Shown here in pieces: positions 17,945 through 26,688 of a stretch of DNA of 64,000 nucleotides. This DNA comes from Aquibacillus kalidii. GTDB lineage: Bacteria > Bacillota > Bacilli > Bacillales > Amphibacillaceae. The notes below the pieces were generated by a model. The model made no database searches. It was not told the DNA's origin and saw only the letters and a program-made list of their open reading frames with translations. The stretch's first letter is position 1. Every line of letters begins with the position of its first letter. The translations under genes and the position numbers were made by a program. The stretch spans positions 1 to 64,000 of the forward strand of contig NZ_JACLZI010000059.1 in the NCBI RefSeq assembly GCF_014280935.1, written 5' to 3'.

Positions 17945-18727
17945 TTAAAAGCCTTTCTTTCTTAACCACTGCTCGCAAAGTTCTGTCCACTGTTTTACTT
18001 CCATGTTATCTTCTGCAAGACCTAACCCATGCCTACCATTTTCAAATAGATGACATGCATAAGGAACCCGATTGATACTTAGTGAACTCGCAAACTGTAA
18101 ACTATTTTCCACTGGTACTGCCTCGTCATCTGCTGTATGCCAAATAAAGGTTGGTGGGGTATTCGGAATAACCTGCTTTTCCATTGATAGGTGTTCCACC
18201 AACGATTCGTCCGGGTCTTCACCTAGTAAAGCCTGTTTACTCCCCTTATGTGTAAAGAGCCCCATCGTAATGACTGGATAACATAGGATCGTTAAATCTG
18301 GCTTGCTACTACACTGATCAATTGAATCCTTTATTTCAAAAGCTTCTGCGCTGTTATGAATACTTGCAGTTGCAGCTAAATGCCCTCCAGCAGAAAAACC
18401 TAGAATACCTACCCGATCTGGATCAATATTCCACTCTGTTGCATGATGTCTAACTAATCGGATCGCCCGCAGTGCATCATGCAGTGCGGCAGGATATTGA
18501 TGTGGATATACTCTGTAATGTAAAACAACTGCAGAAATACCAATTTCATTCAACCATTTTGCTACTGGCTCTCCTTCATGATCTGCTCGATTCATGTACG
18601 CCCCACCCGGACAAACGATGACTATAGGAGATGGGGATTCCCCATCTAGTAAATACGGGGTTAGACTAGGAATATTTTCATTTACTGATTCTAATTGTTT
18701 GCTTGGTTCATAGAGGGAAATATACAT
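17945..18727 (-). CDS. alpha/beta hydrolase, BD-FAE/acetyl-esterase-like
   Basis: About 260 residues, cytosolic. Ser-type alpha/beta hydrolase: oxyanion motif CPGGAYMNRADHEG, nucleophile elbow GFSAGGH, acid in HTADDEAVP, catalytic His in NGRHGLGLA. The family includes intracellular acetyl esterases that deacetylate imported plant oligosaccharides, which fits the island. The ATG at 18727 has GGAGGTG in front; the upstream in-frame start at 18757 overlaps the preceding gene and looks wrong. The gene follows the oxidoreductase closely in the same transcript. Confidence 0.85.
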   Translation of the reverse strand: MYISLYEPSKQLESVNENIPSLTPYLLDGESPSPIVIVCPGGAYMNRADHEGEPVAKWLNEIGISAVVLHYRVYPHQYPAALHDALRAIRLVRHHATEWNIDPDRVGILGFSAGGHLAATASIHNSAEAFEIKDSIDQCSSKPDLTILCYPVITMGLFTHKGSKQALLGEDPDESLVEHLSMEKQVIPNTPPTFIWHTADDEAVPVENSLQFASSLSINRVPYACHLFENGRHGLGLAEDNMEVKQWTELCEQWLRKKGF

Positions 18728-18753
18728 CCCCTCACCTCCAGTTCTTAAAAACT

Positions 18754-20058
18754 TCATTGATTCTCATGTAAAGTTGGTACTTTTAATAAATCAGCTATCT
18801 TAATTGGTTGATTTGATTTGCTAGATCGCCAGACACCTTCTCCAACCGCAATCGAATACGCACCAGCTTCAGCACCAGCTAAGATTTCATATTGCCTTGT
18901 TGGATCGATCCCGAGAAACAGGTCCTCCTGTATTACTGGATCACCGCCACCGTGACCCCCTTCTCCCTTTACAACATGAATCGTTTCCTTCGAACCAAAT
19001 AGTGGAAAGTAATCAATCGTTTGTTCTGGAATCGGAAATGGAACACGACTCGGCTCATGGTACTCAGCCGTCTCAATTCTTCCTTTTGTTCCATTAATAG
19101 CTAATCGGTACCCTTCATACGGCAAGGAAAAATTAATCGAATAGCTAAGAAATGCGCCTTTGTCATATTTCACCGTTGCCACATACGTATCTTCAATTTC
19201 AATCTCGTGGTCAAAAATACAGGCATCTGGTCGATATCCAGTATAATCAGGCTCGTTTGATTGACTTATACTAGACTGAATGTGATCATCCTTCACTGAT
19301 TGAGAGTTTCGTCGATTAGACCAACGTGTATAATAATCACAATTTAACTGTTCTGCACAAGTACCACAAAAACGATTATCTTGCGGACTAGGATTAAGCT
19401 CCCCATCTTTACCATAATAATTAAGGGCTCCATAGGCAAACACTTCTACTGGAAGCTGATCTATCCACCAATTTACTAAGTCAAAATGGTGCGTAGACTT
19501 ATGAACAGAAAGGCCACCTGAATGCTCTCGCTTTCGATTCCAACGTTTAAAATAACTAGCACCATGATACGTATCAATGTACCAATTTAAATCAACCGAT
19601 GTAATACGGCCAATTTTTCCAGCAATAATCATTTCCTTAATTTTTCTATGGTATGGATTGTAACGGTAATTAAACGTTACGGTAACAGTCCCCTTACTTT
19701 TCGTTTCTGCTTCCATTACTTTCACAGCATCATCTGCATTTGTAACCATTGGCTTTTCCGTTATAATATTTAAATCAAGAGCTAATCCTCTTAAAATATA
19801 GTCAATATGCGTATCATCTCTACTCGCAACAATAACTGTATTTGGATTCGTTTCCGAAATCATTTGTTCAAATTGATCTGGCTGATAGACAGGGACGTCT
19901 TGAAGCTCCGGATAGGTTTCCTTACATAATTCAAGTCTTCTGTCATCTACATCAAGTAGCCCAACAATTCGATTCTCTGCATCAAAGTCATGTATGACCG
20001 GTTCGATAAACATTCCTAACGCCCGGTTGCTAATGCCACAAACAACAATTCTTCTCAA
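18754..20058 (-). CDS. Gfo/Idh/MocA-family oxidoreductase with Cys-rich insert
   Basis: 434 residues, longer than the usual 330-390. N-terminal Rossmann domain (IVVCGISNRALG), the family EKP motif in ITEKPMVTNADDA, then the C-terminal beta-sheet domain. A middle insert has four cysteines (FCGTCAEQLNCDYY and a later DACIFD), which might bind zinc. A sugar or sugar-acid is the likely substrate. Start is TTG with GAGGGGG 8 bases ahead. It opens a new transcript, because an intrinsic terminator stands between it and the YesL-like gene. Confidence 0.88.
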   Translation of the reverse strand: MRRIVVCGISNRALGMFIEPVIHDFDAENRIVGLLDVDDRRLELCKETYPELQDVPVYQPDQFEQMISETNPNTVIVASRDDTHIDYILRGLALDLNIITEKPMVTNADDAVKVMEAETKSKGTVTVTFNYRYNPYHRKIKEMIIAGKIGRITSVDLNWYIDTYHGASYFKRWNRKREHSGGLSVHKSTHHFDLVNWWIDQLPVEVFAYGALNYYGKDGELNPSPQDNRFCGTCAEQLNCDYYTRWSNRRNSQSVKDDHIQSSISQSNEPDYTGYRPDACIFDHEIEIEDTYVATVKYDKGAFLSYSINFSLPYEGYRLAINGTKGRIETAEYHEPSRVPFPIPEQTIDYFPLFGSKETIHVVKGEGGHGGGDPVIQEDLFLGIDPTRQYEILAGAEAGAYSIAVGEGVWRSSKSNQPIKIADLLKVPTLHENQ

Positions 20059-20102
20059 CTTAAAATCCCCCTCAAATTAATACGAGTTACAGTACTATAA
20101 CA

Positions 20103-20153
20103 CAGTAAAAATACCGCAATAGAAATACAGATTTCCTACTTCTATTGCGATAT
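20103..20153 (-). terminator. intrinsic terminator of the ABC-importer operon
   Basis: Stem CGCAATAGAA (20115-20124) with TTCTATTGCG (20140-20149). On the minus strand it is followed by a T-rich tail, 40 bases beyond the YesL-like stop. Confidence 0.8.
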
Positions 20154-20189
20154 TCCCTACATTCTGTTACTTCCATCTTTTATTTATAT

Positions 20190-20813
20190 TTACGTTTGAT
20201 TCTGTAAATAAGTATGTTGTTTTTCGCTGACTTTTGTAAACGCTCGGTGCGCAGGCATCATAATGACAACAGCAAGTAAACTAATACTAAAAAATATTGC
20301 TAAACCTTGGAATGTCCATAAAATAAAAATGATTCCACCAGAACCAATAACCATTGTTAACGTAGGAAGTGGATTCATGATCATGATAAAGAAAGCATTT
20401 TTGATAACTTGGAATGTCTTCATCTCATAATAGACAAATGTCGGAAATGCATAGAAGGCAGTTAAAATAAATAGAAATGTGATTAATAGAAACGGAATCG
20501 CCAGTAACCCAACATAACGACCCGGTGATACAGTAATAAAAACAAAGTCCAGATATAAGATATACCCAAGAACTGTTAATACATAGCCTAGTAGATTGCT
20601 TTTCACAAACTCTTGCTTATACGCTTGCCAAAATGATGGAAAAACAGCTACATCCGTTTTTCCTGTGATCCAATTACGAGCAACGGAAAAGGTTGCAGCA
20701 GTTGCTGGGAATAATCCAAATATGACTAAGCCAAGCAGTGAAAAAACGATCCATAGTACATTAAGATAAGCGAGCCTAGTAATCCAATCTAACCATTTAT
20801 TAATCACTACCAT
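20190..20813 (-). CDS. YesL-family (DUF624) membrane protein
   Basis: About 207 residues with five or six predicted membrane helices: WLDWITRLAYLNVLWIVFSL, FGLFPATAATFSVAR, NPLPTLTMVIGSGGIIFILW. DUF624 proteins, including YesL of the B. subtilis rhamnogalacturonan locus, are found beside MalFG-type sugar importers. Their biochemical role is unknown. The second in-frame ATG at 20813 is preferred, with AAAGGA 8 bases ahead. It closes the importer operon. Confidence 0.82.
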   Translation of the reverse strand: MVVINKWLDWITRLAYLNVLWIVFSLLGLVIFGLFPATAATFSVARNWITGKTDVAVFPSFWQAYKQEFVKSNLLGYVLTVLGYILYLDFVFITVSPGRYVGLLAIPFLLITFLFILTAFYAFPTFVYYEMKTFQVIKNAFFIMIMNPLPTLTMVIGSGGIIFILWTFQGLAIFFSISLLAVVIMMPAHRAFTKVSEKQHTYLQNQT

Positions 20814-20822
20814 TCTTGACAT

Positions 20823-20965
20823 CCTTTCTCTACATGATCACCAATTTTTAAAACGTAAAGGAGAAACAGTGCCATTCAAAGCCTCTGCGCCTAAATAGTC
20901 TTTGAACATCTGACGCAGAAGAATTGAAGAGACACCAAGAATTAGACATGGCTACGTTTCGTTGT
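20823..20965. other. intra-operon gap with hairpin
   Basis: 143 bases between the MalG-type permease and the yesL-like gene. An imperfect hairpin (TTCTGCG and CGCAGAG on the minus strand) is visible without a T run, so it is more likely an mRNA-processing or stability element than a terminator. Confidence 0.35.
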
Positions 20966-21805
20966 TTATCCTTTCAAACCACTCGTACTAATTCCTTCCA
21001 CAACGTAACGTTGGAAAATAAAGAAGATAACAAACACAGGAATTAAAGTAACAATAGACATGGCAAACATTGCACCCCAGTTTGAAACAGTTTCATTACT
21101 TAAGAACATATTTAAAGCCATCGATACTGTATATTTCTCTGGACTATTTAAATAAAGTACAGGTCCAAGTAAGTTATCCCATGTCCAATAGAACGTGAAT
21201 ATAGCTGTCGTTGCAAGTGCTGGTGTAATTAATGGCAAGATAATTCTACGATAGATTCCAAATGTACTGCACCCATCAATGGTGGCTGCCTCATCTAATT
21301 CACGTGGAATGGTTCGAATAAATTGGACGAGTAAGAAGATAAAAAATGGGTGTCCAAAGAACGCTGGAACAACAAGTGGTTTTAGAGAATTCAACCATTC
21401 TAGTTTTGCAAAGATAATATACTGAGGAATCATAACCACTTCATAAGGCAGCATTAATGTTGCGATCATAATCGCAAACCAAAAGCCACGTCCAATGAAT
21501 TTCAACCTAGCGAAACCGAAGGCAATTAACGAACAAGAAATAAGGTGACCGATTAGCATAAAAGCCACGAATATAACTGTATTTTTAATAAAAACACCAA
21601 AGGAATATCCACCAAATCCTTTCCAACCCTGCGGATAATTCTCAAATGTGAACGGCATTGGTATTAAGGATTCTGCTGTAATAAAAATTTCATTACTAAC
21701 TTTGAATGAACTCATTAACAGCCAGATAACAGGATAAAGCAATAGGATAGCAAAGCCGCCGACTAGCACATGATATAGAATATATCTAACTTTAGATTTA
21801 CCCAT
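20966..21805 (-). CDS. ABC sugar-importer permease, MalG/YesQ type
   Basis: 279 residues, six membrane helices. The cytoplasmic coupling loop carries the EAA motif ([19 protein letters not shown]). The short N-terminus and the conserved end ([13 protein letters not shown]) are typical of the CUT1 MalG half. It partners the permease encoded 3 bases upstream and the binding lipoprotein before that. Predicted cargo, by similarity to YesOPQ and by context, is rhamnogalacturonan oligosaccharide. The ATPase is not encoded here; a shared MsmX-type ATPase elsewhere is usual for this class. Confidence 0.92.
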   Translation of the reverse strand: MGKSKVRYILYHVLVGGFAILLLYPVIWLLMSSFKVSNEIFITAESLIPMPFTFENYPQGWKGFGGYSFGVFIKNTVIFVAFMLIGHLISCSLIAFGFARLKFIGRGFWFAIMIATLMLPYEVVMIPQYIIFAKLEWLNSLKPLVVPAFFGHPFFIFLLVQFIRTIPRELDEAATIDGCSTFGIYRRIILPLITPALATTAIFTFYWTWDNLLGPVLYLNSPEKYTVSMALNMFLSNETVSNWGAMFAMSIVTLIPVFVIFFIFQRYVVEGISTSGLKG

Positions 21806-21808
21806 CGA

Positions 21809-22774
21809 TTATCTTCCTCCTTCCGACTCATAGTGAACCCAAAATCTTGATGATGCGAAAATGACAGATGTTAGGATCGCAATAATTATCAACATGATCC
21901 AAGCCATTGCTGACGCATAACCCATGTTGAAATATTCAAAACCTTGTTTGAAGAGGTATAGCGAATAAAGTAGTGTCCCATCTAACGGACCACCCGTACC
22001 CTTTGAAATAATGAATGCTGGTACAAATGTCATAAATGCTGCAATGGTTTGCATAATTGCATTAAATAGAATAACTGGACTTAGCATTGGAACGGTAATT
22101 TTCACAAACTTTTGCCAAAAATTTGCCCCATCCACACTCGCTGCCTCGTAATAGGTTTTTGGAATTGACTTTAAACCAGCTAGGAAAATTAACATGGATG
22201 AACCAAACTGCCAGATTGATAGGAATATCAACATCCAAAGTGCTGCTGTCGGGTTACCGAACCATCTTACTGCATCAGCACCTAGACCCATTAATGCGAT
22301 ATTGATAATTCCATCGTCTCCAAAAATATTACGCCACATGATCGCAACCGCTACACTACCACCAATTAAAGATGGTAAATAATACATCGTACGATACAGA
22401 CCTACAGCTCTGGATGCCGTGTTTAATAACATCGCTACTAACAGTGCGAAGCCCAATCGTAATGGAACCCCACCAAATACATAGATGAATGTGATTTTCA
22501 ATGAATGTAGATACCTAGGATCATCAGAGAACATCTTTTGAAAGTTGTCTAACCCGATCCATTCTGGAGAAGAAAACAAATCATATTTGGTAAAGGAAAA
22601 ATATAAGGAAGCAATAATCGGAATAATCGTAAAGGACAAGAATCCGATTACAAATGGACCAATAAAAAAATAACCTGTTAGATTTCTTCGCACCCGGGAT
22701 TTTAATTTCGGCTTTTTTATAGGCTGTTTTGGTGCAAGTTCGTTATGACTTAGCTGTGTGCTCAACAAACTCAT
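21809..22774 (-). CDS. ABC sugar-importer permease, MalF/YesP type
   Basis: 321 residues with a cytosolic N-terminal extension rich in Lys and Pro, then six membrane helices. The EAA loop reads YEAASVDGANFWQKFVKITVP. It pairs with the MalG-type protein. The ATG at 22774 abuts its ribosome site (GAGGAG), so initiation a few codons later at TTG is possible. The start is therefore uncertain by two or three residues. Confidence 0.9.
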   Translation of the reverse strand: MSLLSTQLSHNELAPKQPIKKPKLKSRVRRNLTGYFFIGPFVIGFLSFTIIPIIASLYFSFTKYDLFSSPEWIGLDNFQKMFSDDPRYLHSLKITFIYVFGGVPLRLGFALLVAMLLNTASRAVGLYRTMYYLPSLIGGSVAVAIMWRNIFGDDGIINIALMGLGADAVRWFGNPTAALWMLIFLSIWQFGSSMLIFLAGLKSIPKTYYEAASVDGANFWQKFVKITVPMLSPVILFNAIMQTIAAFMTFVPAFIISKGTGGPLDGTLLYSLYLFKQGFEYFNMGYASAMAWIMLIIIAILTSVIFASSRFWVHYESEGGR

Positions 22775-22805
22775 CTCCTCTCTATCAATCTAATACAGAC
22801 AGTAT

Positions 22806-22872
22806 TAAGCGTAATGGATGCCCCAGGCAGGTATTAGGTACCCTAATCCAACATGAGACATCCATCTATTTT
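22806..22872 (-). other. stem-loop between binding-protein and permease genes
   Basis: On the minus strand GGATG...CATCC encloses a second hairpin ATTAGG/CCTAAT with a three-base loop. No T run follows. Stem-loops in this position commonly stabilise the binding-protein message or reduce read-through into the permeases. Confidence 0.45.
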
Positions 22873-22888
22873 TTGATTCATTTCTTAA

Positions 22889-24223
22889 TTAGTTACCAAG
22901 GATACTTTCCGCTTGGCTTCTAAATGATTTGGCAGCATCTTCAGGAGAAACCTCACCATAAGAAATCTGTTCTGCTATCGTATCAAATAGTTCAATCACT
23001 TCACCCGCACCAGCTGGGTCTGGGGCACCCATTGGAGAACTATTTTGCTCAGCCCATTCAACGTACTCAAATACTTGTGCTTGTGCTTCCGAAATTACTG
23101 GTTTTAATGCTTCTTTTACTTCAGATGATCCTGGAACACCACGGTCACCTTTAATTAATTTGTTCGCTTCTACGTCATTAATAAAGAAATCGATGAATTC
23201 TGCTGCCGCTTCTTTATGTTCAGAGTTTTCAGCAACTGAGAAGAACATACTAGGTTTTAAGAACAAGCCATCAGAGGAATTCGGGCCTGGCATAGGTGCC
23301 ATTTCTAATGGGTTACTAGCTATTTCGTCCAATCCAACGAATTGGTTTGACCATTGCCAAATACCGATGGCTTCCTCTGTTACGACTGGATTATCCTCTA
23401 CACCTGTACGTTGTGCCAAATAATCTGGAGTAGGCGTTGCTTTCTTTTCAACTTGGTCCTGTACCATCGTAAAGAAATCAACGAATAACTGATCATCATC
23501 ATAACCTAAACCACTGCCATCTTCTGCATAAAGTCTGCTACCTTTTGTACGTAAATAATAGTTGAAAAATACATCTGCTTTATAACCAGTATCAAAAAAC
23601 AGTCCGCTTTCTACAGCTTTATCAGACATTTCTTTATAATCATCCCATGTCCAATCTTCTGGTATAGAATCAATGCCAGCTTTCTTTAAAGTAGCTGGAT
23701 CGTAGTGAAAGCCTAATGCGTTAACCCCTAAGTTAAAGCCATATATTCCATCTCCTACTGAACCACCATCAACGACGGAATCAGCAATGTTACTTACATC
23801 AATTTGTTTACCTATATACTTGTTCAAATCAGCTAATTGATTATTTTCTGCATACTGTGTTAAATAAGATAGATCCATTTGAATAATATCAGGTAACTCA
23901 TTCGCTGCTGCTTGCGGTGCTAGCTTTTGCCAATAATCATCCCAACTTGCATATTCTGCCTCGATCTTAACGTTCGGATGTTTTTCCATGTACATGTCAA
24001 TCACTTCATTCGTGTAGTCGTGTCTAGGTTGGGAACCCCACCAGGCAATTCTTAGAGTTACTTCTTCTTCACCACCACTATCACTTTCTCCCCCTGATCC
24101 ATCCTGTTCAGCATTTTTGTCGTCGGAGTCACTTCCTCCGTCTCCTGCAGTGTCTTCCCCACTACATGCGGCTAGTACCAAAACAAAAATGATACCGAAT
24201 AGCAAATACATGACCTTTTTCAC
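22889..24223 (-). CDS. extracellular sugar-binding lipoprotein, YesO type
   Basis: 444 residues. Signal peptide with lipobox LAAC, Cys20 being the lipidated residue. An acidic, Gly/Ser-rich linker follows, then a CUT1 solute-binding domain (RIAWWGSQPRHDYTNEVI, SYLTQYAENNQLADLNKYI, EDWTWDDYKEM, IKGDRGVPGSSEV). It captures oligosaccharide at the outer membrane face for the two permeases downstream. Translation starts at GTG with GGGAGG 8 bases ahead. A cre-like site lies just upstream. Confidence 0.93.
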   Translation of the reverse strand: MKKVMYLLFGIIFVLVLAACSGEDTAGDGGSDSDDKNAEQDGSGGESDSGGEEEVTLRIAWWGSQPRHDYTNEVIDMYMEKHPNVKIEAEYASWDDYWQKLAPQAAANELPDIIQMDLSYLTQYAENNQLADLNKYIGKQIDVSNIADSVVDGGSVGDGIYGFNLGVNALGFHYDPATLKKAGIDSIPEDWTWDDYKEMSDKAVESGLFFDTGYKADVFFNYYLRTKGSRLYAEDGSGLGYDDDQLFVDFFTMVQDQVEKKATPTPDYLAQRTGVEDNPVVTEEAIGIWQWSNQFVGLDEIASNPLEMAPMPGPNSSDGLFLKPSMFFSVAENSEHKEAAAEFIDFFINDVEANKLIKGDRGVPGSSEVKEALKPVISEAQAQVFEYVEWAEQNSSPMGAPDPAGAGEVIELFDTIAEQISYGEVSPEDAAKSFRSQAESILGN

Positions 24224-24245
24224 TTTCTCAACCTCCCCTATTAGT

Positions 24246-24259
24246 TGAAACCGTTTACA
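24246..24259 (-). promoter_or_regulatory. cre (CcpA) site upstream of the importer operon
   Basis: TGAAACCGTTTACA fits the cre consensus TGWAANCGNTNWCA at every fixed position on the plus strand. It lies 23 bases ahead of the binding-protein start codon, where CcpA binding would block transcription when preferred sugars are present. Confidence 0.75.
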
Positions 24260-24344
24260 TTTATTAGTTTACCAAATGAACCATAATTTTGAATATAAAG
24301 AAAACAGATATAAATGTTTAATTAATAGTGATTTACAAGTGGTC

Positions 24345-24381
24345 TCAAAAAAAGAAAACTCTACCACAAAAAGTAGAGATT
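24345..24381 (-). terminator. intrinsic terminator after the 24393-25466 gene
   Basis: Stem CTCTAC/GTAGAG with an A-rich loop; on the minus strand the tail is TTTTCTTTTTTT. It separates the oxidoreductase from the importer operon. Confidence 0.75.
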
Positions 24382-24392
24382 CATGCTGTTGC

Positions 24393-25466
24393 TTATTCTA
24401 TATCCAACGCCTTTTCTTGGGCTATTAAACATAGCTCAGCCGCTTTAAATGCATGTTCCTGAGTCATGGCATTTTCGGTTCGTTCGATACAATCTAAGAT
24501 GAGTTCCCCAAAAAAGGGAAACCCTACTTTTCCATGCAAAGAAAAGTGCTTTTCTCCCTCATGATTGACCAAATATAAGTGATCTTCTGTAGCTTCCCTG
24601 GCTACATCGATATATTTACGTAATTCAATATATCCGTCTGTTCCTAGGATAAACGTTCTACCATCTCCCCAAGTACGCAATCCATCCGGCGTAAACCAGT
24701 CGACTCGAAAATAGCAATTTGCGCCATTATCTCCGATTAGTGTTGCATCGCCGTAATCTTCTATTTCAGGGTAATCTTTGTTATGATAGTTTGCCACTTT
24801 ACTAGACACAACTTTTGCATCCTTACACCCTGCAAAATATAGAAATTGTTCAATCTGATGGCTACCAATATCACAAAGGATACCACCATAACTAGCTTTT
24901 TTAAAAAACCATTCTGGGCGGGACCCTATTGACAATCGGTGAGGACCGAAACCAGTCACCTGCACGACTCTACCTATTGTTCCCTCTTTAATTAATTTTC
25001 CAGCAAAAACTGCACTTTCTACGTGAAGACGCTCACTGTAATAAACCATATACTTCTTCCCAGTTTCTTCTACTTTCCGTTTAGCTATTTCTAACTGTTC
25101 AAGGGATGTAACTGGTGCTTTATCTGTAAAGTAATCTTTTCCACTTTCCATTACCCTAACACCCAATTCGCATCGCTCTGAAGGAATTGCTGCTGCTGCA
25201 ACTAATTGAACCTCTGTATCTGTTAATATGTCTGTTTCGTTCGTAGCAATCTCTACCGCAGGAAAAACGTTCTTAAATTCCATTACCTTGTTCTGGTCCT
25301 TATCATATACCCACTTAAGTGTTGCGCCAGCTTCGATGAGTCCCTTACACATCCCGTATATATGCCCATGTTCAAGTCCAATTGCTGCAAATATAAATTC
25401 ATTATCTTCTACAACCTTTTTAGGAAAAACAACTGGATCATAGTTCAATTCTTCTTCGCCCATCAT
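24393..25466 (-). CDS. Gfo/Idh/MocA-family oxidoreductase
   Basis: 357 residues. N-terminal Rossmann domain with an atypical nucleotide loop (IFAAIGLEHGHIYGM), the catalytic-lysine region YFTDKAPVTS where others have EKP, and a C-terminal domain with CDIGSHQIEQFLYF. Substrate unknown, probably a sugar or inositol derivative from the island. GGAGG lies 6 bases ahead of the first ATG. It forms its own transcription unit: a terminator follows it, and a hybrid repeat and a terminator precede it. Confidence 0.87.
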   Translation of the reverse strand: MMGEEELNYDPVVFPKKVVEDNEFIFAAIGLEHGHIYGMCKGLIEAGATLKWVYDKDQNKVMEFKNVFPAVEIATNETDILTDTEVQLVAAAAIPSERCELGVRVMESGKDYFTDKAPVTSLEQLEIAKRKVEETGKKYMVYYSERLHVESAVFAGKLIKEGTIGRVVQVTGFGPHRLSIGSRPEWFFKKASYGGILCDIGSHQIEQFLYFAGCKDAKVVSSKVANYHNKDYPEIEDYGDATLIGDNGANCYFRVDWFTPDGLRTWGDGRTFILGTDGYIELRKYIDVAREATEDHLYLVNHEGEKHFSLHGKVGFPFFGELILDCIERTENAMTQEHAFKAAELCLIAQEKALDIE

Positions 25467-25588
25467 AAAATACCTCCCTATTACCTACCTCCATATTTCA
25501 TTTGAGGCATTCCTCTTAAAAAAGCTGTTTTCTTAGGTCTTGTGTTTTTCGCAATATCTATAAAATACGAAGTAACTGGTGCCGCTAC

Positions 25589-25695
25589 GGAAATTCACTA
25601 CGCTTTCCGTGGGCTCGCGCTGAGCCTCCTCGGTCGCAAAGAACGCTCCCTGTGGGGTCTCAACGTCTTCGCTTTCCCACGGAAAGCAACTGCCC
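25589..25695. repeat. GC-rich palindromic repeat, hybrid copy
   Basis: Left end GGAAATTCAC matches the terminus of the copy at 29350, and right end CAACTGCCC matches the terminus of the copy at 29537-29636. The two halves meet at CCCAC. Flanking bases on both sides are also shared with the 29.3-29.7 kb pair, so this looks like a copy of that pair with its middle deleted. Confidence 0.8.
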
Positions 25696-25813
25696 GGAGC
25701 GGAAATCAACGTTGCACTCCTCCTTTTTAGCTGAACATTTCACTATGACGTATTTTCTCTCAACTACGCAAAAAAACATAAGCCTGTATTAAGATATTTT
25801 TAAAGAATTACGA

Positions 25814-25847
25814 ACAAATAAAGGGTGCACAAACACCCTTTATTTGT
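25814..25847 (-). terminator. hairpin terminator of the DUF993 operon
   Basis: Fourteen-bp perfect stem (ACAAATAAAGGGTG with CACCCTTTATTTGT) starting 7 bases beyond the isomerase stop codon. The T-rich 3' arm serves as tail. Confidence 0.75.
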
Positions 25848-25854
25848 AATCTAT

Positions 25855-26676
25855 TTATACATGTTCAACATAGCTAGTTTTAATTTCTTTAAGAACGTCA
25901 TCCCCTGGTCGGTCCCAGATTGCTTGATTAATAATCTCAACTTCAATCGGACCAGTATAACCTGCTGCTTCCGCGGCTTCACGGATACGGCGGATTTCGA
26001 TCACTCCGTCCCCCATCATCCCTCGCCCTTTAAACATATCTGGCATCGGAACGACCCAGTCGGATACGTGGAATCCTAGAATTCTACCACTTGCTTGTTT
26101 GATTTGCTCATATAATTCAGGGTCCCACCAAACATGGAATACATCTACCACAACCCCTACTTCTGTTGGTGCATAATTTTGAGCCATTTGGTTCGCCTGT
26201 CCCAATGTTACGATGACAGATCGGTCAGCCGCATACATCGGATGTAATGGTTCAATCCCTAGCTTAACACCATGGGATTTGGCAAATGGGACGAGCTTTT
26301 CAATCCCCTCCTCAACCCACTTTCTAGCCGTAGCAATGTCCCTATCCGGTGCTGGTCCACAGACAAGCACTAAAGTGTCTGTACCTAGTTCTGCCGCCTC
26401 TTCTACTGCTCGCTTATTGTCATCTAGTCGCTTTTCTCTCTCCGATGCTGTTGCAGCAGGAAACATTCCACCACGACATATGCTCGATACCTTTAGTCCA
26501 GAATCTTGAACGATCCGCTTACTTTCTGCTAGCCCTATTTCTTGAATTTTATGACGCCAAATCGAAATCCAAGGAATTTCAGCACGAACGCAACCTTCTA
26601 CTGCTTCCTGTAAGCTCCATAGATCTGTTGTTATTTGATTCAAACTAAGTCTACTTAACGATGGTTCGATTCCCAT
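25855..26676 (-). CDS. sugar phosphate isomerase/epimerase (AP-endonuclease-2 TIM barrel)
   Basis: 273 residues of the xylose-isomerase-like TIM barrel: ISIWRHKIQEIG, LVLVCGPAPDRD, GVKLGIEPLHPMYAADRS, VGVVVDVFHVWWDPELYEQI, GFHVSDWVVP and GPIEVEIIN. The Glu, Asp, His and Glu metal ligands of the family are in place. It is the last gene of a three-gene transcript with the DUF993 protein and an oxidoreductase, and probably epimerises or isomerises the keto-sugar product of the oxidoreductase. AAGGGGG precedes the ATG. Confidence 0.88.
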   Translation of the reverse strand: MGIEPSLSRLSLNQITTDLWSLQEAVEGCVRAEIPWISIWRHKIQEIGLAESKRIVQDSGLKVSSICRGGMFPAATASEREKRLDDNKRAVEEAAELGTDTLVLVCGPAPDRDIATARKWVEEGIEKLVPFAKSHGVKLGIEPLHPMYAADRSVIVTLGQANQMAQNYAPTEVGVVVDVFHVWWDPELYEQIKQASGRILGFHVSDWVVPMPDMFKGRGMMGDGVIEIRRIREAAEAAGYTGPIEVEIINQAIWDRPGDDVLKEIKTSYVEHV

Positions 26677-26688
26677 TTTCTATCCCCC

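Larger units (their letters stand above)
25467..25854. other. intergenic region with hybrid repeat and terminator
   Basis: 388 bases between two minus-strand genes. It holds the hybrid GC-rich repeat and the terminator listed separately, plus an AT-rich stretch that must include the promoter of the 24393-25466 gene. Open frames across the repeat are not supported as genes. Confidence 0.6.
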
